64,000 bases of DNA from Certhia americana (GCA_018697195.1 JAGMWU010000038.1:124001-188000); one strand, 5' to 3'; numbered from the stretch's first letter, positions 15,896 to 29,697 are shown. Made by a program: numbers and translations. Notes: a model not told the origin generated them from the sequence alone.

Positions 15896-18800
15896 TCAGA
15901 CCTTGAGAGTCTTGTCAGCTGTTCCACTGGGGCTGCCAGCACTGCTGCCCTCGCAGCCCTTCTTCTTCCGCAGGGTCTCAATCCAGCTGGTGCTAGGGGC
16001 AAAGCTAGAGAGTGCCAAGGAGCTAAGCCGCATGTTCTTGCCAGACATGATGAGCTCCCCGAAACCCTCCTGATGGGAGAAGGCATAGCCAGAGCGGTGT
16101 GAGCCCACTCGCCCCGTGTGCCGCATGCACCGGTGCTGTGTCTTCTGTTTCTTCCGTACCAGCTGAGTGTAGCGCACCTGGGGACACAGGGCCAGGGTCA
16201 GGGACCTGTGGAACCAGCTCTCCTCAGGGCTAGGAACCTGTTACAGTTCCCACAGCCCTGCACTCTCACCGTATCTGAGAGTTCTGGTTTCAGGTCCAGC
16301 TTAAGGAAGCGAAAGGCCACAACAGGCATGATGCAGACTACAGTGGTGAGGGCGATGGTCAGCCAGACTGTGGGCTGGGCCAGCGTGTTCTGCGCATTAC
16401 CTGGGGGGAAAGAATGAATCCAGTGAGGGCTAGGCCAAGGCAGCACCCTGCTGGGGTGGGGAGCATAGGACACCACAGGGACCCACCCACAAAGCGGAAC
16501 TGGTTGGGGAACATCCGGAAGAGGCCATCACTGTGCATGGTGAAGAGGATGGCAAAGTAGGCGGCCACGCTGCCCCAGACAAAGAAGTGGTTGATGGCTG
16601 TCCAGAATCCTGTGTCTAACCCGATCTAGTGGGGGGGATGCAGGAGAAGACAGGGCTCAGGGGATGCACGAGGTGCCCCAAGGGTCTGGGGCCGAATAGG
16701 TACGTCCCTACCTGCACACTGACGACAATCACGAGGGAGGTGGCGACAGTGACAGCAAAGGACTGGTAGTCAGCCAGCTGGGCACCGTCATCACGGGTGG
16801 CATCAGCAAAGACGCAGTAGGGGATGAAGAACATGAAGATGGAGGTGTAGATGCCCTGGGCAATGCAGATGAAGAACTCCCGCTTGTTGAAGAGCAGGTT
16901 CAGCTGTCCAGGCTCATAGAGTTTGGGGTACTCCATGCTCCGCTGCTCTGGCACATCCTGGGGGTATGGGCACCTCCCTTTAGCCCTGGGCAGGAGCAGC
17001 CTCCACCACAGCCCACAGAATGACAAGGACAGCCCAACTCAGGCACCCAGGTAGCCTTTCTTCCCACAGGGTGGGCATGAAGGGAAGTGGTACAGACCCC
17101 TCACACACCCAGGGACCTCTCACTACCCCCTACCATACCTGGTCAAAGACACCCATAGCGAGCACAGGCAGCGACGTGTAGACAATGTTGTACAGAGTGA
17201 TGAAGTACTGGTCATACACTGTCTGTATGGAATAGAGCACTCAGCAGGGCACCTGCCTGCCCTGTGCCCCAGCCAGCCCCCAAGTCCCTGTGCCCACAGC
17301 TGCAGGGATAGCAGAGCTGTCTCCAGCCCCCCAGGACTGCCCACCCTGAACACAGGCTCCTCACACCCTGCACGCTGAATGCCAGGCTGTGCCTCCTGGC
17401 TCAGAATGAGTCCCCATAGGGAGTCCTGACCAGAACATGCTTCAGAGCTGAGGAGCCCTGCAGGAAAACCCTCCCCAGCTCTCAGTGAGAAAAGCCACCA
17501 ACCCACCTGTGCTGAGAAGCCACAGAAGAAGCCAAACCAGAAGTGGACCATGGTGAAGGCAAAGTTCTTGTAGAAGAAATAGCAAAGAAACTTGCACATG
17601 CGCAGGTAGGACCAGCGCCCATGCACCAGGAGCAGGCGCTGTAGGAACTTGAACTGGGAGAAGGAGTAGTCGGAGGCCAGCACAGCCTGGATGCCTTCCT
17701 GCCCACTGATGCCCACCCCAATATGGGCAGCTGTGGAGGGAAGGAGAGATGGGTAAAGAGAGGGCTGCCAGGAGCACAGGGGATGAGAGCAGCATCCCCA
17801 GCACAGGCATTCTGTTCCTGTGGGGCACAGAGGGGTGAGCACACAGGCTCCCACGAGCCCCAGGACGGTACAGGGGGGTGGCCTGTCTCTCCTGTGGTCT
17901 CCTAGATTCCAGGCCTTACTCTTGATCATGCTGACATCGTTGGCCCCATCCCCAATGGCCAAAGTGACGGATTTCTTGTACTTCTTCACCAGCTCCACCA
18001 CCTGGGCTTTCTGCAGGGGTGTGACACGGCAGCAGATAACGGCCTTACAGGCACATGCAGTCTCCAAGAATTCCACCTCCATGTCTGCCTCCAGTGCATG
18101 GGCCTGAAAGAACAGCAAGGGACACCTGGGGTCATGGTACACAGCCAAGCACAGGGCTTTGTCCTGCCTGGCACTCCCAGGGCCCTACCAGGCTGTGCCC
18201 ATTGATGACCAGGGCGTATTCGCCTGCAATGGCTTCCAGCACAGAGGTAAGCTTGGAGGAGAGTTTCTCCTGGTAGGAGAAGCCATTGCACACAGAACGT
18301 GATGCATCCATCATCTTCTCTCGGGCTTTCCTGAGGAGAGAGTGGGCACAGGATTCAATCTCAGGGCCCTTCTATACCTCTAGCTCCCCCAGTCGCAGCT
18401 GTGCCCCACACTGGCACTGTTCTATGTCCTCTGCCCCCCAGCCCTCACCTGAGCTCCTCTCGCACCTCCAGCACAGTGTGGCCTGTGACCATAAACACCT
18501 CTGTCATGTCATCTGTAAGCATCTTGCAGGAGTAACCGATGTTCACAGCTGTTTCTGAGGACAGGAAACCAGGGGCTGAGCCAGTGTCCATTCAGGAGAG
18601 AGCTGTAGGGATCCCAAGCAGGTGGAATCCAGCCCACAAACATCCTCATCTCCAGCCAGCACCTCAGCCACGCCTTACCCTGCTTGTCCCCTGTCAGCAC
18701 CCAGATCTTGATGTTGGCTAGTGTGAGGATGGCAATGGTTTCGGGGACCCCCTGTTGCAGTTTGTCCTCGACAGCTGTAGCTCCAAGCAGCTTGGGGACC

Positions 18801-21800
18801 CAAAGAGGCAGGAGGTCAGCAAGGGCTGCCCCCAGCCACCACCAGTCTCAGTCCCTAGCCCACCTACCATCATATCATGCTCCACCTCATCGTAGAGCCG
18901 AGACAGGTGATCCTCACGGGCCTCAGGGAAACTGCCAGCTCGGTGCAACCGCTCGGACCAGTCTTTGTAGTAGCTTTCCTCCAGGTCTTTGTAGGCCAGC
19001 ACCAGCGTCCGCAACCCCTCGCCAGCATACTCCTGCAAGTGGTCAGAACTGGGTGTGATGGCAGACCCTGATGGGGTCCCCAGACCCCCGTGGTGTTCCT
19101 AGGACAGGGCACATGCCCAGCTCAGGCTCCTAGGCAGACACTCTTTCCTCTCCACCCTGCCTGCAGGACCCTGTCCCACGCACATTGAGGTGGTCAGTGG
19201 TGATGCTGGTCAGGTCCTGATTGACAGGATGCAGCCGCTCCAGCAGGATGGTGTCAGCGCCTTTGCAGTAAAGTCGGATCTTGCCCTCAGGGCTGCGGAC
19301 TGCAGGGATGAGGGGACAAGTTGCCTGGTACAGGGGTGCAGGAGCAAGTCCCACCCTAACCTCCAGCCATCAACTTGCCAATGCCTCCACAGTCACATCC
19401 CCATCAGTGTTGGACTGGTCACATCCTGCACAATGAGCCCCATGCTGCAGCCCCACATGGCCTTCCCAGCCCCGCAGCCCCTTGTGCCATGCCCAGGACC
19501 TTACCGATGACAGACATGCGCTTGCGAATGTTGTTGAAGTCCAGGATGGCCAGTAGCTGGTAGGTGATGGCTTGACCCAGCTCATGCACTGTGATGGTCT
19601 TGGGCGTGCGGGACCGGAAGACAAATCCAAAGTTCCTGGCCGCTGTGACCAGTGCTCCCTCATCTGGGGACTGTGCCTTGTACAACAACTCCCCTGTGGA
19701 CAGTATGGGGGTCAGTGACAGTGTCTTGTGACCTACAGGGATAGATCCTATCCCATGCCTACCTTCACTCTTCTCCTCGGACATGACAGTATGACAGAGT
19801 GAGAGCAGGCGGAAGAACTCATGCACATGGAGGTCTCCCAGTTTGACAGCTTCCACTAGGCTGGTGTCCCAGAACTGGAACCGTGGGTCCGCCAGTGGGT
19901 TGAAGGAGAAGTCTACTGGCTCCAGCCTCTAGCAGTGGCAAAGTTGGTGTTACCCACCTGTGGCACTTGGCATGGGCAGGAGCTAAACTGAGAGTACCCT
20001 TACCTCTCCCAGCTCTGCCTTGTGACCCAGCACGTCCTGCACATCACCTGCAAAACAGGGTATGGAGTTAACGACAGGAGAGACCCAACACCCTGGCAGG
20101 TGCTGTTGCCCCACAATGCTCTAGCTAAGCCCCCTTGTCCCTTGACTGCCCCAAACAGTGGTGGGGAGCCAGCGCACCCCCACTCTGTGGGCAGCCCCAA
20201 CCTGGCTCTGGCAGCTGGCGCTCACCATAGCTGTGTCCATTCACAGAGCACTTGCTGAAGACCATGATATTCTGGGTGAGGGTACCAGTCTTGTCAGAGA
20301 AGATGTACTCCACCTGCCCCAGCTCCTCATTGAGGGTGGTGGTGCGGGCTTCAGCTGGAGTACGGCGCTTGGCACAGTACATCTTCTTGTCCCAGTTGAT
20401 GAAGTAGCTGTGTCCAAGCCGGATCACCTCAACGCTGCAGGGAGGATGGCTGGGTGTCACTGGGGCAGGGCAGCACACTCTGCTGAGCCAGTGACAGGCA
20501 TACACATGCCCACCCCAGACCCTCAGTGCCCTGGACACTCCAGCACCCCAAGTGCCCCCCACTGCTTGCTAGCTCCCACACCCTTCCCAGGGGCTGGCCT
20601 GCAACCCATTCCTGCTGACAGCCACCATTAAGCCAGGGTTGGGGACCAAGGCAAGGCACCCAGGAGGCAGCCCATGGGGCTCTCCAGGCATCTCACACAC
20701 CTGTGAACCCTGAGCCCCACCCCAGGCCCCAGGGCAGACAGCAATTAGCTAGTGGGAGGGGTGGGGTGACACATTCTTACCTCGGGGCTAGGGGTGACAG
20801 AACCCATGCTGGGGAACGAAAAGAGAGAGAAATTAAAAGAGAGAGAGAAGGGGACAGTGCAGAAGCCTGGGAGCTGTAGAGGGCAGAGCAAAATAGCCAG
20901 CGTGCAGCCAGGGCAGGGAGAGATGAGTAGCCAGACAGACACAGCCAGGGGGGCCCTGAAGGACCTGTGGGGTCCTCAGGTCTTGGGGAGTCCCTGAAGG
21001 CAGACATGGCCTGTCACCAAGAGAGTAGCCCACACCCACCCACAGAACACACCATTCTGCCTGTGGATATCCATCCCTGTCTCCCCTCCCCAGAGGGCAC
21101 CCCCAATTTCTCATACACCCCATGCCCAGCCCCTCTGCCCCCTGCCCTACCTCACGTAGAGCGAGATGGGCACCACAGTGTTGAGGATGATGATGTAGGA
21201 CCAGAAGGAGAGGAAGCCAGAGAAGAAGGCACTGTGCACCCCCTTGTCCCAGGGCAAGTAGATCTGGAAGAAGATGCCCACCTCATGCTCCCAGATGGCA
21301 TTGCCAATGGCCAGGATCACTCCCATGCACACCAGAAATCCAAAGATCTGGGGATAGGACAGTACATCAGAGCCCTGACTGAGTCAGAGCCAGGGCTCCC
21401 AGGATGTCCCTTCTGCATACCCAGAGCACCAGCGTGTTCATCAGCCGATCGATGCTTGTCCGCTTAAATTTGGTCCGGCCACTGTTCTGCATCAGTTTTG
21501 TGTCGGGTCCTGGGGAGCAGGAAGGCATCAAGGGGTGTCTTTCCCTCCCCTCTGTGCAGCGCAGTAGCAGCTGCTGCCTCAGCCCACCTGCAAAGATGAC
21601 GAGGCCAAAGCACCACTCAGTGTTGCGCAGGACGCAGCCCCGCAGCAGCATGTTCTGGTTGCTCAGAGGGTACTTGTTCTCCTTCCAGTACAGTGTCCCA
21701 CCAAACTTGTCCAGCTTGTTGTTGGGGGGTTCACAGATCACCTCACCTGGGTGCACAGTACAGCTCAGCCGGGTAGCTCAGCTTGCCTTCTCCATATGGT

Positions 21801-24800
21801 CAGCTCCATCCCAGTGCTCCCAGCACCATCCCTGGCTCCCCAGAGATCAATTTCAAGCCGCAGAATGACAATGCCACATGGCTGGTCCTTGTCTACCCAG
21901 GGTGATGGAAGAAGGAATGTAGAGACTGCCTCGTGGCAGAGGGCTAGTCACAGGCACTCACCATCAAAGAGAGCCAGCTGGCTGGTGTCCCCTAACTCCG
22001 CAGTGACGGGGATGGCCTGACGCACCTTCATGTTGGTCTCTCTGCAGGCAAGAAGGCACCACATGTGGGTTAGAGACAGCCAGGCAGGGAGGGCCTTCAC
22101 AGGTGCTGCCCAGCAGCTCCTGCCCTGCCTGCAGCCCACTCTCACTCCCACCTCCTGCCTTCCCTGGTCTCTCAAGGCAAACGGGGGCACCTACCCATCC
22201 AGCTCTGCAGTCTCTATGTAGCATAACCCATGGGGTTCACTACTGGAGAGGAGGAGGAGGTCAGCCTGCTGGGAGAGACTTGTGAAGGGTTGTGCCAACA
22301 CTGGGGCTCCCCAATGCCTTCCCCAGGGAAGCTCCTGGCCCTTGCATGTCCCTGGAACCCCCTGGAGCATCTGCAAAGGTCGTCCCTAACCCCATGTGCC
22401 CTTCGCACCCAAGTCTAGCCACCATCGCTTCAAGTGCCCAGATCCTCAGAGTTCAAAACATGGCTCCTCCATGGCTCCAACTTGCCAACCTAAATACAAC
22501 TTACAAGTTGGAAGTCCCTAATGTCCCCACCCTGTGGTGATGGAGGAGCACAAAAGCAAAGCAGAAGTGGCACCACACCCTTCCATGGTCCCTGTGTGCC
22601 ACCCACCCTGCAGAACCATTCTTGTCTCAGGGCTGCACTCACCGCCACAAACTGGTTGTTCTCCAGCTTGATGATGTCTCCAACACGGACATTCATCCAC
22701 TGCTCCTGTTGAAGGCTGTAGAAGGACAGCAAACTGTAGTCAGGCAGGAGCCCTGCCCAGCGCCACGTCCCACAGGGTCCTTGGCACTGCTCTGTGCCCA
22801 TGACACTCACACTCCACCAATTAGGACCTGAGACTGCCGGTTGTTCACCTGGTTGTCACTTTTATGGCGGAACTGGGAGCAGGGGAAAGAAACAGCAGCG
22901 TCAGCCTCTTGGGAATGAGATCCTGCACTCCCCAACCATCTCAAATACTGTGGCCCTGCACCACAGCCCTGCACAGCATCCCAACCCCTTGCCCAGTGGG
23001 CAGAGGGGCGCAGGGGGAACCACTCACATAGTCATCGGTGGCATCTTTGACAGCTGTGATGGTTAAGACAAGAACCAAAGGCACGATGGTGGTAAACCAG
23101 GAGAGTGAAGAGATCTGAGGAATCAGCTGGGGACAGGGAACAGGAATTACATAGAAACCAGTCGGCCCCAGGCCCATGCTGCCCCTTCTTGAGAGTGCCA
23201 AATCTCCCCAATTCCAAAGTATGGGACTACTTGGGGCTCTCCTTTACGCCCAGGCAGGGAAGGACTGCACCCACCTGCAGGATGAGAAGGAAGAGGAAAT
23301 AGGTGTTGGCCACTTCCTGGAACTGCTCGAAGAGGTTGACAGGCAGGAAGGTGACGATATTATACTTGGAGGTCTTGATGCAGTTGCTCTGGGGATGGAT
23401 GAAGCAAGACGGTGGTTTACAGGCTGCTGAGGCCCTATAACCCCCCAAGATCAGATCACTCTGGCAGTGGTTGTGGCTCACCATGCTCTTTTGGGGGGTC
23501 AGACTCCTGCTTCTGTGCTACCTCTGTCAGCTTCCTTGGGAAGCCAATTCCTCAGTCTCAGCCATCAGCCGGTACCCTGGGACCAGCCTCCTCCACCATG
23601 AGCTTCCGGCCCCCTCAGGGGTGACCCCAACCCAGATCCCCTTCTCCCCTCTCTGCAGCCAGCTCTGGAGCACGCAGGGATAACCTCCAATGTGGGTGAG
23701 GTCGAGGTGAGCACTGCTCCCCCCCAGCACCTTCAGAAACTGCCCCATGATCCACACTGGGATGTGGGACCAGGCTGGGATCTGGGCAGAGCCAGAGGGT
23801 TCTGGGCCTTGGCCAAGGATGGGGGGCTGAAACCTCCACATAAATTGCACTGTGCCTGGCCAGCCCCACAGCTATATTGGCATTAATGTCATCAGCACCA
23901 TTTTTTCAGGGACAAGCATCTATTTTGTAGTCATAATGCCTACCACCTCCCTCCCCCCACCGAGGCATAGGTGATTCAGACCCCAGCCCCACAAACCTGC
24001 CCAAGGACCCTGGAAAGGGGTTCAGCCCCCCCTCACTCACCGCATACTGGAACTTCTCATTGTACTCCCGTGCATTGGCTCGCACTCGACGCTCTTCCTC
24101 TGCAACACAGTGCCCTGTCACCCCCGTGCACTCTGACACCCCCGACATCTGCAGCTGGAAAGCCCCAAGACCCTGAACCCTGACACCTCAATCTCCTCTC
24201 CATTGTAAAAGCCAAGCTAGTTCCAGAATCCCAGAAGGCAGGGAACAGGGAGTTTCCCCAGCTGTGTCATGTGGCCCTGTGCTCCCCCATGCCAGGACCT
24301 GTACCCCTGCACACCTAGAACCCCAGCCTTGCTTAACAGTACCTCCACCCTCAAATTCTGCATCCCCAGATCCCCTCAAGCCTGCACTGCTAGACCATCA
24401 GCTCTACTTACCTGTACTCCCAAGGCTCCAGATTCTGGATCCTCCATCTGGCCCCCCAGATACTGCATCCCCAGATCACACCTCTGCTCCCTCGGCCCTG
24501 CTTTGCTGCACTCCCGGATCCCCAGTCCCGCCTCCCCAACCCCCTAAAGTCTGCACGCCCAGCCCCGCTTAGCTGCAGCCCTGCACCCCCACCTTTTCAC
24601 CCCCCGGATCCCATTTCTCCCCCGCCGCGCCCACCCCGCACCCACCCACCTCACCGGACCGCGGACCCTCTGCCACTTCTCGGACATCTCCCGGGGCACG
24701 GCCCCGGCCCCGGCCCGGGCCCTCGCGCCCCGCCCCGCCGCGTTACTGGGGCAACGGCCGCACTGGGAGCCGACCGGGATCCACACGGGCCTCACCCGGG

Positions 24801-24851
24801 CCCAGCGCGGCCCCGCTTACCCGGGGCTCGGCGGGCCGCGCACCGCTCCAT
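15896..24851 (-). CDS. ATP8B2: P4-type phospholipid-flippase ATPase, class I type 8B member 2
   Basis: ATP8B2 moves phospholipid (phosphatidylcholine in the human enzyme) from the outer to the inner leaflet with a CDC50 partner. Twenty-seven coding exons: 24821-24851, 24041-24099, 23275-23388, 23028-23126, 22811-22872, 22643-22715, 22195-22265, 21962-22041, 21588-21746, 21421-21509, 21151-21347, 20226-20434, 20004-20047, 19763-19928, 19505-19693, 19184-19299, 18868-19032, 18679-18790, 18449-18554, 18189-18330, 17920-18103, 17507-17730, 17139-17222, 16712-16957, 16487-16625, 16270-16400, 15896-16177. They sum to 3573 bases, 1190 residues plus TGA (human about 1209). Diagnostic P4 motifs are DGET in the actuator domain (169-172), PISL in membrane helix 4 (339-342), the phosphorylated aspartate D392 in [15 protein letters not shown] and CKGADTI in the nucleotide domain, and GDGAND (812-817). 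Helices in the C-terminal third follow the usual ten-helix plan. The start [10 protein letters not shown] lies in a CpG island and splices in phase to EEERRVRAN. Confidence 0.96.
20781..20808 (-). other. ATP8B2: Candidate 28-base cassette (poison) exon in ATP8B2
   Basis: Between exons 21151-21347 and 20226-20434, the minus strand shows a long CT-rich tract (mirror of 20812-20850), the acceptor TTCGTTCCCCAG, 28 bases, then a full-consensus donor GAG|GTAAGA. Inclusion would shift the frame and reach a TGA at the start of the next exon. There is no transcript evidence here, so it may be a decoy pair. Confidence 0.3.
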
Positions 24852-25080
24852 GTCCCGCGGCCCCGCAGCCCATGGGGAGCGGGCGGCCGGGCCGGGCCGG
24901 GGCCGCTGCCTCTGCCGCCGCCTCAGCTCCCCATGGCCGCGGCGGCGCCGGTCGGCGGCGGAAGTGAGGTGGGGGGCGCGGGGAAGCGACGGAGCGCGAC
25001 CGCGGGGGGCGGCCCCGACTGCCAACCGGGGGGCGGCCCCGACTGCCAACCGGGGGGCGTCCTGGCCAGCGGGGCGGCTC
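24600..25080 (-). promoter_or_regulatory. ATP8B2: CpG-island promoter of ATP8B2
   Basis: A CpG-dense block surrounds the ATP8B2 start codon (24849-24851). It also holds an ATG at 24685-24687 followed by [10 protein letters not shown] and a donor GTGAGG, which resembles the alternative N-terminus I recall for a long mammalian isoform. From that ATG the phase does not fit exon 24041-24099. Confidence 0.6.
25011..25058 (+). repeat. Perfect 24-base tandem duplication in the ATP8B2 upstream region
   Basis: The unit starting GGCCCCGACTGCCAACC occurs twice without mismatch, at 25011-25034 and 25035-25058. It lies 160-210 bases upstream of the ATP8B2 start codon. Confidence 0.9.
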
Positions 25081-25316
25081 CAGGGGCTCCCAGAGCGCCG
25101 TGTGAGTCCTGGAGGGCCAGAGACAGCCCCACGGGTTGACAGGGATCAGTACCGGGGCTCCCGAGCACAACTCCAGATCCCAGTGGGGCAGCCCCCACAC
25201 TAGCAGTACGTGTCCCCCAGGCTGGGGTCCCCCTGCAGCCAGGCCTGGGGGCTGGGGAACACGGTCTCCACCATATCCCTGCATCCCCATGTCCATAGAC
25301 AAGACACACCGTGCCC

Positions 25317-27309
25317 TCAGGACTCTTTTAATGGTGTGACAGGGACTCTGGGGTAGACTGTGTTGTTGGTGCATGGTGATGGGGGATAACCGGCAGGCAC
25401 TGTCTCCCCAGTGTTCTTCTCCTTGGTCGACATCCCAGTATAACCGGCAGGCACTGTCTCCCCAGTGTTCTTCTCCTTGGTCGACATCCCAGTATCTGGC
25501 TCGATGGTGGTGTTGACTAGAATGATGGAGCCCTGCTCTGCCAGGACTTCGCTGTCCTCCTCCGGGTAGTGGAAGGCCACAAAGAGCTGGTACAGGGATG
25601 TGCCCACGGCGGCCCCCAGCAGTGGTGCTACCAGTGGCACCCACCACCACCCATTGCCCCTGCTGAGGATGGGACAGGGTGGGCTGGGGATCATCTCTGC
25701 CACCCCCACCTCGCTCCCTTCCCTCTACCCACCTGAAGACCTCCGGGCCCCAACCTGCCAGATAGGTGAAGAGTCGAGGCCCAAAGTCCCGTGCGGGGTT
25801 CAGGGGGCAACCACAGTTAGCTCCCATGGAGCACTCAATGGAGAGCACCAAGAGAGCCACAACCACTGGTTCCAGGCCCTTGGGGACAGGCTTGTTGCGG
25901 GTATCCATGAGGCCCATGACACCCACCATCAGCACCCCTGTGCCAATCACCTGCGACGACAATGCAACAGCTCAGCACCATGGGGACTGATGGGACTGGG
26001 GGAGCTGACAGTGGCACCCACCTGGTCCAGGAAGCCATTGGCAATGGAGACATAGTCAGCTGGGTAGGTAGCGAAGATGGAGGCAGTTTCTTGTGGGCCA
26101 GAGACAGTAAGGGTCCCATTGCTGTAATGCCAGATGGCATCTGGGGGCAGAGGCAGAGCATGTCCATAAGCCTGGCCACCCCAGCATCACCATGGGGTTC
26201 CCTTGCCCAATGCTACTCCCCCATACCATAGTAGAGGATGTAAACAGCTCCAGCAGATATGAAAGATGCCAAGGTCTGCACAACCACATAGATGGGAAAC
26301 TTCCACCAGGGAAACTGCTCAATCAGGCACATGGCTAAGGAGAATGCTGGATTCATGTGGGCTCCTGCGATGGAGTAGGGAGAAGGGCTGGAGTGGAGAG
26401 TCCTGGGGGACTCAGAGCCAGGGGATAGCAAGAGTTGGGATCCCTTCCTCTGTCTCACCAGAGATTCCCCCCGCTGTGTAGATGCCCACCATGACAGCCA
26501 GGGCGCCTCCCAGGTAGCTGGTGAGGAGATTCCCCTTCGTCTCAAAGAAGGTGACCTTCTGTGCAGCGCTGCTCAGGGTGATTGTCTGGAGAAGAGGGAT
26601 GCAGCCCCACCTCAGCCCTGATGGCCTAGTGCTGAGAACCTCCCACTGCTGATACTGCATGGCAGCAAGGCAAGGGCTATGCTGGTGCTGCCCCTGGTTT
26701 TGCTCCCCAATACTTGGACACCAGACAGACTGGCAGGGAGGTGACTTCTGCCCTTGTTTTTGGTTTTGATGGCAAAGCAACCATATTGTAAGCAATTAAG
26801 TATGCTTTCTGTGGGAGGTGTTGAGGAAGAGGTGCCAAAACATAGCCCCAGGGACACCATTTCCCGTCCTGCGGTGCAGCCCAAATGCTAACACCAGAGC
26901 CCCAACCTTTGCCTGCTCTGAGGCAGGAGGTATTGAGGCACACACTGCCCAGCACCACACCCTGATTGCACCAGAGCCATGGCACAGGGCAGACTGTGCT
27001 GTAGGAACAGGGTCCAAGTGTGAGGACAGGTAGTGCTGAGTTGCACATTTGAGTGTGGCACAGCCCCAAACCCCTCCAACCCTATGGGGAAAGCAGCAGA
27101 GCCCTGGGACCCTTGGCACCTGCCCCCACCCCACCATCAGCCCTGTCCCCCCCCCACACCCCCCCCCCCCCCCAAGTCCCAGCCCACCTGCATGCCCTGC
27201 TTACCATGAGCACGAAGGTGGACAGTAGCTCACCCAGGCATTCCCGTGCCAGCTGATTCCGGATGCGGAGCAGACCCCGGGCCCTTGTCAAGAAAGAACA
27301 GGTGCCCAT
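25317..27309 (-). CDS. AQP10: Aquaporin-10 (aquaglyceroporin)
   Basis: AQP10 forms membrane channels for water, glycerol and similar solutes; the human gene is active in intestine and fat. Coding exons are 27205-27309, 26459-26585, 26227-26364, 26022-26140, 25733-25950 and 25317-25662. They sum to 1053 bases, 350 residues plus TGA, against about 301 in human. The two pore motifs are NPA at 82-84 (AHMNPAFS) and NPA at 214-216. The second is followed by R217-D218, the aspartate typical of glyceroporins. A sequon NGT at 131-133 sits in the extracellular loop, where human AQP10 is glycosylated. Six-helix aquaporin topology is plain. The extra length is in the cytosolic C-terminus, which contains two identical 18-residue repeats (293-310, 311-328). 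The first ATG has the MIP-family lead-in [14 protein letters not shown] close behind it. Confidence 0.95.
25387..25494 (-). repeat. AQP10: Perfect 54-base tandem duplication inside the AQP10 last exon
   Basis: Copies at 25387-25440 and 25441-25494 are identical base for base. The unit is 18 codons, so the frame is kept and the tail reads [18 protein letters not shown] twice. Confidence 0.97.
27147..27173 (+). repeat. C-run in AQP10 intron 1
   Basis: Nine C, ACA, then sixteen C. On the transcribed strand it is a G-run close to the first donor site. Confidence 0.9.
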
Positions 27310-27394
27310 CGTGCTGACCAGGCAGGGGCAGCAGTGACAGCAGTGACAGCAGTGAGAGTGGCGTAGATATCATAGATATCTCATTCGCAGGAGG

Positions 27395-27446
27395 TTTTAT
27401 GAGCCCCAGAGCCATGTGGGTGATCATGTGGAGACTTTAAACCAAT
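27395..27446 (-). promoter_or_regulatory. AQP10: Likely AQP10 core promoter (TATA-like plus inverted CCAAT)
   Basis: On the minus strand, CATAAAA (27395-27401) lies about 90 bases before the ATG, and ATTGG (CCAAT on plus, 27442-27446) about 45 bases further out. Between TATA-like box and ATG are two GATATC words. Unlike its neighbours this gene has no CpG island, which fits a tissue-restricted promoter. Function is inference. Confidence 0.45.
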
Positions 27447-27945
27447 CATGGCTGCATCAAGGGAGATGCTTGGCAGGGACCAGAGTCCTGCATGGGGCTG
27501 GGGACACCTTGTGACAATGCTGCACCCCAGTAGGGCCAGGCCAGGTGGGAGGACCCTGATCCCCAAGTGGCTGTGGGGAGCCAAGACCTCACTCAGGCGA
27601 GCAGGCACACCTAGTTCCTGGCCAGTAACCCCCTTTATCCCTTCTACCTTCCTGCCCAAGCCACAACTGCAGTCAACACTAATGAAGAGGCCCTGGAAAG
27701 GCCTCTGGGCTGGGTAAGGCCCTCAAGAGTGGCCCAGGGGAGGCACTAGCACATCAGGCACAGAAATGGGAGAGGGAGGTGAGAAGGGAGCAGTGCAGGC
27801 ACAGGAGCCTGGCAACCACCTGCACACCTGAAGCAACCCCCCAGAATCATCCTGGTGGACAAGGGGAATCTGCCTCCAAATGCATGAGGTTCCAGTCTGA
27901 AGGAGCAGACCATTTACAGAAGACATAAATGGAAGGTCACCATAA
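27447..27945. other. Spacer between AQP10 and HAX1, no gene seen
   Basis: About 500 bases with short unrelated open frames on both strands, and no splice-linked exon, repeat family or RNA structure that I can recognise. Confidence 0.55.
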
Positions 27946-27962
27946 GGTTAGCATAAATAGAG

Positions 27963-27968
27963 TTTATT
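27963..27968 (-). terminator. HAX1: HAX1 polyadenylation signal
   Basis: TTTATT on plus, AATAAA on minus, 240 bases after the HAX1 stop. Confidence 0.7.
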
Positions 27969-28208
27969 GCTCTGTACACACATACACTTAGCCCCCACAG
28001 GAGTCCCTGTGGCTCTGCAGTGCTGTAGAAGGTGGGCAGCCTCTAGTCCAGGCACCACTTCCCAGCAAGATCTGACCCATCTACAACAAAAACAGGTGGT
28101 GAGAAGAAGCTGCTGCCCACTGCCTGCTCTGACAGGCCTGGCAAGCCCAGGGTCCCCCGAGCCTGCACCTGTCACACACATGGGCTGCTCAGTCAGGACT
28201 GGACACAG

Positions 28209-29697
<1,489 letters not shown>

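Noticed and set aside
17123..18148. A 341-codon open frame on the minus strand
   Set aside because: It joins ATP8B2 exons 17920-18103 and 17507-17730 through introns that happen to lack stops. Splice sites and family similarity define the true exons.
24817..25962. A 381-codon open frame on the minus strand
   Set aside because: It begins with the AQP10 exon 25733-25950 and then runs through an intron, the last exon in the wrong frame and the ATP8B2 first exon. It is read-through across two genes, not one protein.
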